Notes under the pieces: generated by a model
Database searches by the model: none
Seen by the model: the letters and a program-made list of their open reading frames with translations, nothing else
What the model was told of the DNA's origin: nothing
Source: Pseudomonas koreensis
GTDB lineage: Bacteria > Pseudomonadota > Gammaproteobacteria > Pseudomonadales > Pseudomonadaceae
Direction of reading: 5' to 3'
DNA length: 64,000 nucleotides
NCBI RefSeq assembly: GCF_025447595.1
Contig: NZ_JAOEJU010000027.1
Span: 17,710 to 81,709, forward strand
Position numbers and translations under genes: made by a program
Shown here: positions 57,761 through 64,000 of the stretch, piece by piece
Layout of the letters: every line of letters begins with the position of its first letter
Position numbering within the stretch: the first letter of the stretch is position 1

Positions 57761-60607
57761 ATGGATAAGACCTACCAGCCGCACGCCATTGAAACTTCCT
57801 GGTACAACACCTGGGAGTCCGAGAACTACTTCGCCCCGCAAGGCGCGGGCGACTCCTACACCATCATGATCCCGCCGCCGAACGTCACCGGCAGCCTGCA
57901 CATGGGTCACGGTTTCAACAACGCGATCATGGACGCCCTGATCCGTTTCCGCCGCATGCAGGGTCGCAACACCCTGTGGCAGCCGGGCACCGACCACGCC
58001 GGTATCGCCACGCAGATGCTGGTGGAGCGCCAACTCGAAGCCCAGGGTCAGAACCGCCATGATCTGGGACGCGAAAAATTCCTCGAGAAAGTCTGGGAAT
58101 GGAAGGATCAATCCGGCGGCAACATCAGCCGTCAGATCCGCCGCCTCGGCTCGTCCGTGGACTGGAGCCGCGAGCGCTTCACCATGGATGACGGCCTCTC
58201 GGAAGCCGTTAAAGAAGCCTTCGTGCGCCTGCACGAAGACGGTCTGATCTATCGCGGCAAGCGTCTGGTCAACTGGGACACCAAGCTGCACACGGCGATT
58301 TCCGACCTCGAAGTGGAAAACCACGACGAGAAAGGATTTCTGTGGAACCTGAAGTACCCGCTGGCCGATGGCGCGAAAACCGCTGAAGGCAACGATTTCC
58401 TGATCGTCGCGACCACCCGTCCGGAAACCATGCTCGGCGACTCCGCCGTCGCGGTGAACCCGAACGACGAGCGCTACAAAGCCCTGATCGGCAAGTTTGT
58501 CGAGCTGCCGCTGGTCGGCCGCCGCATCCCGATCATCGCCGACGATTACTGCGATCCTGAATTCGGCACCGGCTGCGTGAAAATCACCCCGGCCCACGAT
58601 TTCAACGACTACGAAGTCGGCAAGCGTCACAACCTGCCGCTGCTGAACATCTTTGACAAGAACGCCAACGTGCTGCCAGCAGCGCAAGTGTTCAACCTCG
58701 ACGGCACGCTGAACGACAGCATCGACGGCAAGATTCCGACCGAATACGCCGGCCTCGAGCGTTTCGAAGCGCGCAAGCAGATCGTGGCTGCGTTCGACGC
58801 CGCCGGCCTGCTGGTCAGCGTCGACGACCACAACCTGAAAGTGCCGAAAGGCGACCGCTCCGGCACCGTCATCGAGCCTTGGCTGACCGACCAGTGGTAC
58901 GTGTCCACCAAACCGCTGGCCGAGCCTGCGATTGCCGCCGTAGAAGACGGCCGCATCCAGTTCGTACCGAAGCAGTACGAAAACATGTACTTCTCGTGGA
59001 TGCGTGACATCCAGGACTGGTGCATCAGCCGTCAGCTGTGGTGGGGCCACCGGATTCCGGCCTGGTATGACGAGTCGGGCAAAGTCTACGTCGGTCGCGA
59101 TGAAGCCGAAGTGCGCGCCAAGCACAACCTCGGCCCGGACGTTGCGCTGCAACAGGACAACGACGTTCTCGACACCTGGTTCAGTTCGGGCCTGTGGACC
59201 TTCTCCACCCTGGGCTGGCCGGAAAAGACCGAGTTCCTGAAGAAATTCCACTCTACCGACGTGCTGGTGACGGGCTTCGACATCATTTTCTTCTGGGTCG
59301 CCCGGATGATCATGCTGACCATGCACCTGATCAAGAACGAGGACGGCACACCGCAGGTTCCGTTCAAGACCGTTTATGTGCACGGTCTGGTGCGTGATGG
59401 CCAGGGCCAGAAGATGTCCAAGTCCAAGGGCAACGTCCTGGACCCGCTGGACATCATCGACGGTATCGAGCTCGAAACCCTGGTGCAGAAACGCACCTCC
59501 GGTCTGATGCAGCCGAAACTGGCGAAGAAGATCGAGAAGCAGACCCGCGACGAGTTCGCCGACGGCATCGCCAGCTACGGCACCGACGCCCTGCGCTTCA
59601 CCTTCTGCTCGCTGGCGTCCACCGGTCGCGACATCAAGTTCGACATGGGCCGCGTCGAGGGCTACCGCAACTTCTGCAACAAGATCTGGAACGCCGCGCG
59701 TTATGTTCTGGACAAGGGCGAAGACTGCGGCCAGAACGGCGAAGCGTACGAGCTGTCGCTGGCAGACCGCTGGATCATCTCGCAACTGCAACGCACCGAA
59801 GCCGAAGTGACCCGTCAACTGGATCAGTTCCGTTTCGACCTGGCGGCGCAAGCGCTGTACGAGTTCATCTGGAACCAATATTGCGACTGGTACCTGGAAC
59901 TGTCCAAGCCAGTGCTGTGGGACGAAAACGCGCCGGTCGAGCGTCAGCGCGGCACCCGCCGCACGCTGGTTCGCGTACTGGAAGTGGCGCTGCGTCTGGC
60001 GCATCCGTTCATGCCGTTCATCACTGAAGAAATCTGGCAGCGCATCGCGCCGCTGGCCGGCATTCAGGGCAAGACGATCATGCTGCAAGCGTGGCCGGTG
60101 GCCAACGAAGAGCGCATCGATCCGGCGGCCGAAGACGACATCGAATGGCTCAAGGGCCTGATGCTCGGCACGCGCAACATCCGTGGCGAGATGAACATCG
60201 GCCCGGGCAAACCGCTGCCGATCTACCTGAAGAACGTCACCGCTGAAGACCAGCGCCGCCTGACCGAGAACGAAGCGCTGCTGAAAAAGCTGGCGCGTCT
60301 GGAATCGATCACCGTACTGGCGGCCGGCGAAGAAGCGCCGCTGTCCGCCACCGCGCTGGTTGGCGAGATGGAAGTGCTGGTGCCGATGGCCGGCCTGATC
60401 GACAAGAACGCCGAGCTAGCGCGTCTGGACAAGGAAATCCTGCGTCTGCAGGGCGAAGTCCAGCGCGTTGGCGGCAAGCTGTCCAACGCCGGTTTCGTTG
60501 ACAAGGCCCCGGCCGAAGTCATCGAGAAGGAACGCGCCAAACTGGCCGAAGCCGAACAGGCTCTGGCCAAGCTGGCCGAGCAGCACGCGCGGATTGCCAG
60601 CCTGTAA
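57761..60607 (+). CDS. valS: Valyl-tRNA synthetase
   Basis: A 948-residue class Ia synthetase charging tRNA-Val. HIGH-type motif His47-Met-Gly-His50 in Pro-Pro-Asn-Val-Thr-Gly-Ser-Leu-His-Met-Gly-His, editing (CP1) domain with Thr-Thr-Arg-Pro-Glu-Thr-Met-Leu-Gly-Asp, KMSKS motif at Lys551 (Gln-Lys-Met-Ser-Lys-Ser-Lys-Gly), and the C-terminal coiled-coil arm typical of ValRS (about 885-945). Normal length. Terminator follows 15 bases after the stop. Confidence 0.98.
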   Translation: MDKTYQPHAIETSWYNTWESENYFAPQGAGDSYTIMIPPPNVTGSLHMGHGFNNAIMDALIRFRRMQGRNTLWQPGTDHAGIATQMLVERQLEAQGQNRHDLGREKFLEKVWEWKDQSGGNISRQIRRLGSSVDWSRERFTMDDGLSEAVKEAFVRLHEDGLIYRGKRLVNWDTKLHTAISDLEVENHDEKGFLWNLKYPLADGAKTAEGNDFLIVATTRPETMLGDSAVAVNPNDERYKALIGKFVELPLVGRRIPIIADDYCDPEFGTGCVKITPAHDFNDYEVGKRHNLPLLNIFDKNANVLPAAQVFNLDGTLNDSIDGKIPTEYAGLERFEARKQIVAAFDAAGLLVSVDDHNLKVPKGDRSGTVIEPWLTDQWYVSTKPLAEPAIAAVEDGRIQFVPKQYENMYFSWMRDIQDWCISRQLWWGHRIPAWYDESGKVYVGRDEAEVRAKHNLGPDVALQQDNDVLDTWFSSGLWTFSTLGWPEKTEFLKKFHSTDVLVTGFDIIFFWVARMIMLTMHLIKNEDGTPQVPFKTVYVHGLVRDGQGQKMSKSKGNVLDPLDIIDGIELETLVQKRTSGLMQPKLAKKIEKQTRDEFADGIASYGTDALRFTFCSLASTGRDIKFDMGRVEGYRNFCNKIWNAARYVLDKGEDCGQNGEAYELSLADRWIISQLQRTEAEVTRQLDQFRFDLAAQALYEFIWNQYCDWYLELSKPVLWDENAPVERQRGTRRTLVRVLEVALRLAHPFMPFITEEIWQRIAPLAGIQGKTIMLQAWPVANEERIDPAAEDDIEWLKGLMLGTRNIRGEMNIGPGKPLPIYLKNVTAEDQRRLTENEALLKKLARLESITVLAAGEEAPLSATALVGEMEVLVPMAGLIDKNAELARLDKEILRLQGEVQRVGGKLSNAGFVDKAPAEVIEKERAKLAEAEQALAKLAEQHARIASL

Positions 60608-60620
60608 CGGCAAATCGCAC

Positions 60621-60658
60621 TGAAAAAGGGAGGCCCGCAACGGCCTCCCTTTTTTGTG
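60621..60658 (+). terminator. Terminator of valS
   Basis: AAAAAGGGAGGCC pairs with GGCCTCCCTTTTT around CGCAAC, followed by T residues. Strong intrinsic terminator. Confidence 0.93.
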
Positions 60659-60740
60659 CCCGGCACTTTTCCGGCCAACAACTCGGCTCCCTGTGGGACA
60701 ATGGCCGCCACTTTCAGCCCTACCCGAATCGACCACGCCC

Positions 60741-61763
60741 ATGAACGCCCCACGTACACCGAAACCTGCGCGCAAGAAGCCTGACTCCGCCACCCCGGCC
60801 AAGCCCGTGGAACCGCGTAAAGAAGCCAGCCTGCATCCGCGCAATCGCCATCAGGGTCGTTACGACTTCCCGGCGCTGATCAAGACTACGCCGGAACTGG
60901 CGAAGTTCGTGATCACCAACCCGTACGGCAAGGAAAGCATCGACTTCGCCAGTCCCGATGCGGTGCGTGTGTTCAACCGGGCGCTGCTCAAGTCGTTCTA
61001 CGGCATCCAGCATTGGGACATCCCGGCCGATTACCTGTGCCCGCCGGTGCCGGGCCGCGCCGACTACATCCACTTTCTGGCTGACCTGCTGGCCAGCAAC
61101 AACGACGGCGTGGTTCCACGCGGCGCTATCGTCAACGTGCTGGATATTGGCATGGGTGCCAACTGCGTGTACCCGCTGATCGGTAACAGCGAATATCGCT
61201 GGCACTTCCTCGGCTCGGAGATCGATCCGACCGCCGTGGCCGCCGCCAGGGCCATCGTCCAGTCCAACGACCTGAACAAGGTCATCCAGCTGCGCCAACA
61301 GGAAAACCGCAAGCACATCCTGATCGGCCTGCTGGAGCCCGGCGAGCGCTTTGACCTGACCATGTGCAACCCGCCGTTCCACGCGTCGATGGAAGAAGCC
61401 ACCAATGGCAGCGAGCGTAAATGGCGAGCCCTGGGCAAGGCCGACCCGAAACGCAAATTGCCGGTGCTGAACTTCGGCGGTCAGTCGGCTGAACTGTGGT
61501 GTGAAGGCGGCGAAGCGCGTTTCGTGACGCAACTGATCGCCGAAAGTGCGAACTTTGCGCACAAGGTGTTGTGGTTCAGCACCCTGGTCTCGAAAGCCTC
61601 GAACCTGCCTGCCATCGAAACCGCGCTGAAAAAGGCCGGTGCACTGGAAAGCCAGGTGGTGGAAATGTCCCAGGGGCAGAAGCAGAGCCGGTTCGTTGCC
61701 TGGACCTTCCAGACCAAGTCCGAGCAGCAGATCTGGCGGCGCGAACGCTGGGTGCGCAAGTAA
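60741..61763 (+). CDS. rlmF: 23S rRNA (adenine-1618-N6)-methyltransferase RlmF
   Basis: A 340-residue AdoMet enzyme methylating A1618 of 23S rRNA (E. coli YbiN). N-terminal basic tail rich in Lys, Pro and Ala, then Leu-His-Pro-Arg-Asn-Arg-His-Gln-Gly-Arg-Tyr-Asp-Phe, AdoMet motif Leu-Asp-Ile-Gly-Met-Gly-Ala-Asn, and the N6-adenine motif Asn-Pro-Pro-Phe. Start at 60741 excludes the overlap with the valS terminator that the longer frame would need. Monocistronic. Confidence 0.95.
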   Translation: MNAPRTPKPARKKPDSATPAKPVEPRKEASLHPRNRHQGRYDFPALIKTTPELAKFVITNPYGKESIDFASPDAVRVFNRALLKSFYGIQHWDIPADYLCPPVPGRADYIHFLADLLASNNDGVVPRGAIVNVLDIGMGANCVYPLIGNSEYRWHFLGSEIDPTAVAAARAIVQSNDLNKVIQLRQQENRKHILIGLLEPGERFDLTMCNPPFHASMEEATNGSERKWRALGKADPKRKLPVLNFGGQSAELWCEGGEARFVTQLIAESANFAHKVLWFSTLVSKASNLPAIETALKKAGALESQVVEMSQGQKQSRFVAWTFQTKSEQQIWRRERWVRK

Positions 61764-61833
61764 GACGTTTTAACCGGGGCGGCGTTTGAGTGCAAAGCGG
61801 CCGCCACTACTGCTGAAACACAAACAGCAGGCA

Positions 61834-61877
61834 TAAAAAAACCGTGCCCGGATCACTCCGGCGCACGGTTTTTTTTA
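61834..61877. terminator. Bidirectional terminator rlmF/HU gene
   Basis: AAAAAAACCGTGC pairs with GCACGGTTTTTTTT around a 14-base loop, between two convergent genes; A and T runs serve both directions. Confidence 0.92.
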
Positions 61878-61887
61878 TCGCTGCGTC

Positions 61888-62169
61888 TTACTTGTTCACA
61901 GCGTCGGTCAGGCCTTTGGCCACAACCAGCTTGATCACTTTCTTGGCAGGGATTTCGATGGCAGCGCCAGTCGATGGGTTACGGCCAGTGCGGGCAGGAC
62001 GCTCGGTCACTTTCAGCTTGCCGATACCTGGCAAAGTGATTTCGGCACCGTTTTCCAGCTGATCGGCAACGATTTGGCCCAGTTGGTCCAGAGCGGCACG
62101 CGCGGTGGTTTTCGGCGCGTCGATAGCTTCAGCGATGTCGGCGATCAGTTGGTCTTTAGTAAGAGCCAT
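61888..62169 (-). CDS. hupN: HU-family DNA-binding protein (HupN-like)
   Basis: A 93-residue nucleoid protein. Family features: helical N-terminal dimer part (Leu-Ile-Ala-Asp-Ile-Ala-Glu), Gly-Ile-Gly-Lys-Leu-Lys-Val, and the DNA-contacting arm Arg-Thr-Gly-Arg-Asn-Pro-Ser-Thr-Gly-Ala. The place beside yejK, rlmF and valS fits what I recall of the third HU gene of P. putida, hupN, rather than hupA or hupB (which lies behind lon); the symbol rests on this synteny. Start at 62169; a reading through to 63471 on this strand is an artefact. Confidence 0.85.
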   Translation of the reverse strand: MALTKDQLIADIAEAIDAPKTTARAALDQLGQIVADQLENGAEITLPGIGKLKVTERPARTGRNPSTGAAIEIPAKKVIKLVVAKGLTDAVNK

Positions 62170-62565
62170 GTAGTGTTCCTTCCCTATCAAATTCATATGG
62201 ATTGCAGAGTGCAGTGTCAGCCATCGAGCCCGATCTTCTGGATCTGGCACCCTCGGCGATAACCACGACGAGTCGGGGTTATAGATGCCGAAATCAAGGT
62301 TTGGTTCGACCTGACAAAAGCTGAATGCATGCTTGTCGCGGTGACTTCGCACAAGACCGGGCAAAACTAGCACAGAGACAAGGAAATATCCGCCTCTAGC
62401 TAGCCAAATGGTCAGGTTTATTGCGCTAAATCGGTAAATAAATGCATAAGGGCCGTCGGGTGACCCGGATTTGCCCTTCACCCCGCGCCAAATCCAGTGG
62501 TTGCGGTACACTGAGCGCTTTTTCGGGGGAGCCCGCCCTCCTCCCTTCCACCAGCCGAGAAGCCT
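62170..62565. other. Divergent control region hupN/yejK
   Basis: About 396 bases between two nucleoid-protein genes, long for this compact window. It has an AT-rich part (62395-62450) next to GC-rich flanks. TATAAC on the minus strand near 62279-62284 and TACACT (62507-62512) are possible -10 boxes, but no partner -35 is convincing. No RNA gene is evident. Confidence 0.45.
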
Positions 62566-63570
62566 ATGCCGATCCGTCATTGCATTGTCCATTTGATCGA
62601 CAAAAAACCCGACGGCACACCCGCAGTCCTGCACGCCCGTGATTCCGAACTGGCTGAGTCCGCCGCCATCGAGAACATGCTCGCCGACCTCAACGAAAGC
62701 TATAACGCCAAACAGGGTAAAGCCTGGGGGTTGTTCCATCCGGAGTCCGGCGCGTTCCCGTTCAGCGGCTGGCTGAAGGAATACATGGAAGGCGGCAAGG
62801 ACTTCACCGCGTTCAGCAAAGTCGCGGTCGAGCACCTGCAGAAGCTGATGGAAGAGTCGAACCTGTCGGTCGGCGGCCACGTGTTGTTCGCCCACTATCA
62901 GCAAGGCATGACCGATTACCTGGCCATCGCCCTGCTGCACCACAGCGAAGGCGTGGCGGTAACCGACCAACTGGACGTGACCCCGTCGCGCCACCTCGAC
63001 CTCGGCCAACTGCACCTGGCGGCGCGAATCAACGTTTCCGAGTGGCAGAACAACAAGCAGTCCAAGCAATACATCTCGTTCATCAAGGGCAAGAACGGCA
63101 AGAAGGTCTCGGAGTACTTCCGCGACTTCATCGGCTGCCAGGAAGGCGTCGACGGCCCGGGCGAGACCCGCACCCTGCTCAAGGCCTTCAGCGACTTCGT
63201 CGAGAGCGAAGACCTGCCGGAAGACTCCGCGCGCGAAAAGACCAAAACCCTGGTCGACTACGCCAGCAGCCAGGCCAAACTCGGCGAGCCGATGGGTCTG
63301 GAAGAACTCTCGGAGCTGATCGACGAAGAACGCCCGAAGGCCTTCTACGATCACATCCGCAACAAGGATTACGGCCTGTCGCCGGAGATTCCGGCGGATA
63401 AACGCACACTCAACCAGTTCCGTCGCTTCACCGGCCGCGCCGAAGGCCTGTCGATCAGTTTCGAAGCGCACCTGCTGGGTTCGAAGATCGAATACGACGA
63501 AGAAGCCGGGACGCTGGTCATCAAAGGCCTGCCGACCTCACTCACCGATCAGCTGAAGCGTCGCAACTGA
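62566..63570 (+). CDS. yejK: Nucleoid-associated protein YejK/NdpA
   Basis: A 334-residue protein of the NdpA/YejK family, found in the nucleoid fraction; in E. coli it binds topoisomerase IV and gyrase. Family stretches: Ile-Arg-His-Cys-Ile-Val-His at the start, His-Tyr-Gln-Gln-Gly-Met-Thr-Asp-Tyr-Leu and Tyr-Ile-Ser-Phe-Ile-Lys-Gly-Lys. Full length. Overlaps the glutaredoxin gene by one base (TGATG), so they are coupled. Confidence 0.93.
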   Translation: MPIRHCIVHLIDKKPDGTPAVLHARDSELAESAAIENMLADLNESYNAKQGKAWGLFHPESGAFPFSGWLKEYMEGGKDFTAFSKVAVEHLQKLMEESNLSVGGHVLFAHYQQGMTDYLAIALLHHSEGVAVTDQLDVTPSRHLDLGQLHLAARINVSEWQNNKQSKQYISFIKGKNGKKVSEYFRDFIGCQEGVDGPGETRTLLKAFSDFVESEDLPEDSAREKTKTLVDYASSQAKLGEPMGLEELSELIDEERPKAFYDHIRNKDYGLSPEIPADKRTLNQFRRFTGRAEGLSISFEAHLLGSKIEYDEEAGTLVIKGLPTSLTDQLKRRN

Positions 63571-63920
63571 TGCTCGGCAATGTGTTGAAAAAGGTTCTGC
63601 TGGTTCTGCTGGTAATCGTGGTCTATCAAAACTGGGGCAAGATCGAGCGGGTGTTCAACCCGTCGCAGATGGCGTCGGAACAGGTCCGCGCCAACGCCAA
63701 TGTCGTGCTGTATGCAACGGACTGGTGTGGCTACTGCAAGCAGACCAAGCGCTTTCTCGATCAGAAAGGCATTCCGTTCAAGGAGTTCGATATCGAGAAA
63801 GATGCCGAGGCACGCAAGGCGTATGAAGCGTTGGGCGGACGCGGAATTCCACTGATCGACGTCAATGGCACGCTGATTCGCGGGTTTGATCCGGACGAGA
63901 TTCTCGCTGCACTGAAATAA
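63570..63920 (+). CDS. Membrane-anchored glutaredoxin
   Basis: A 116-residue protein: one hydrophobic N-terminal segment (about 5-20) and a glutaredoxin domain with Cys53-Gly-Tyr-Cys56 in Thr-Asp-Trp-Cys-Gly-Tyr-Cys-Lys, the cis-Pro in Gly-Ile-Pro-Leu-Ile and Gly-Phe-Asp-x-x-Glu. The anchor makes it unlike E. coli GrxA or GrxC; whether the domain faces cytoplasm or periplasm is not clear, the N-terminal charge (two Lys before the helix) favouring an exported domain. Partner of yejK by translational coupling. Confidence 0.87.
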   Translation: MLGNVLKKVLLVLLVIVVYQNWGKIERVFNPSQMASEQVRANANVVLYATDWCGYCKQTKRFLDQKGIPFKEFDIEKDAEARKAYEALGGRGIPLIDVNGTLIRGFDPDEILAALK

Positions 63921-63937
63921 CAACTGTGGGAGATTCT

Positions 63938-63962
63938 ATGGTTGAGGGGAAACCCTCAACCG
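63938..63962. terminator. Hairpin between convergent genes
   Basis: GTTGAGGG pairs with CCCTCAAC around GAAA (63941-63960), overlapping the stop of the last, partial gene. No clear T-run. Confidence 0.5.
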
Positions 63963-64000
63963 GCCTTCGGCTGATATTCGCTTTGCCCCTTCAACAGCGC
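63956..64000 (-). CDS. Partial gene, last 14 codons only
   Basis: Read on the minus strand from the window edge, an open frame ends Leu-Lys-Gly-Gln-Ser-Glu-Tyr-Gln-Pro-Lys-Ala-Gly-stop, with normal Pseudomonas codon use and a hairpin over its stop. It is probably the 3' end of a gene converging on the glutaredoxin gene. Too short to name. Confidence 0.45.
   Translation of the reverse strand, partial: ALLKGQSEYQPKAG

Noticed and set aside
61888..63471. 527-residue reading of the HU gene
   Set aside because: The HU protein starts at 62169; the extension runs antisense through yejK and its control region.

Overview
The window is a chromosomal segment of a Pseudomonas, most likely of the P. fluorescens group. 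The basis is the high GC content, the gene order (opgD, recJ, hom-thrC, dsbC, xerD, rpsP-rimM-trmD-rplS, ffh, purT, the nag PTS operon, purL, mltF), and many copies of the extragenic palindrome with core GTGGGAGCGAGCTTGCTCGCGA. I see no tRNA or rRNA gene, no CRISPR array, no complete insertion sequence and no prophage. Nearly all of it is core genome; accessory signal is confined to a few short patches.

Layout: 0-1.1 kb is a small accessory patch (orphan Bro-N protein, two tiny genes, a perfect 14-bp palindrome). 1.5-9.8 kb carries opgD, a GNAT acetyltransferase, an old-yellow-enzyme reductase, recJ, yaeQ, a family III CoA-transferase and a periplasmic binding-protein-like gene. 10-12.4 kb holds what looks like a decayed Roc/Bvg-type signalling pair: a sensor cut off after its PAS domain and a receiver lacking its phosphorylation residues. 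12.4-17.1 kb is thrC-hom, dsbC and xerD; 17.2-19.6 kb a cation/proton antiporter and a thioesterase. 19.7-25.5 kb is the ribosome/translation operon rpsP-rimM-trmD-rplS, ffh, a CcsA-like membrane protein and a CorC-type transporter. 25.7-31.7 kb has an MHS-type MFS transporter, purT, a VUT-family protein, DUF1289, a gamma carbonic anhydrase, two Nudix hydrolases and an L,D-transpeptidase.

31.7-39.3 kb is a complete N-acetylglucosamine uptake and breakdown operon: regulator nagR, nagA, an SIS-domain deaminase, a fused EIIA-HPr-EI protein and a EIICB transporter. It has candidate operator half-sites over its promoter and Hfq/Crc-type A-rich motifs at both PTS gene starts, so it looks controlled by its inducer and by catabolite repression. 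GlcNAc would be imported and phosphorylated by the PTS, deacetylated by NagA and deaminated to fructose-6-phosphate.

39.3-40.4 kb is a low-GC orphan gene plus dispersed Pseudomonas repeats. 40.4-46.3 kb is a Nif3-like protein, purL and mltF. 46.5-52.5 kb is the lepA-lepB-rnc-era-recO-pdxJ cluster, which as I recall lies behind mucD in P. aeruginosa; here it sits between mltF and lptF-lptG, suggesting a rearrangement, and the small DUF4845 gene usual between lepB and rnc is not there. 52.7-64 kb is lptG-lptF, pepA-holC, a small linker protein, valS, rlmF, an HU-family gene, yejK/ndpA, a membrane-anchored glutaredoxin and the last codons of a further gene.

Seven inverted pairs of REP elements (REPINs) separate transcription units. 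In the first four the GTGGGAG ends face each other; in the last three (after 46 kb) the orientation is reversed. I did not find a clearly new defence or metabolic system. The best leads are the decayed signalling pair, the degenerate second EIIB domain of NagE, the operator array upstream of nagR, the repeated motif in the holC-linked protein and the apparent rearrangement.
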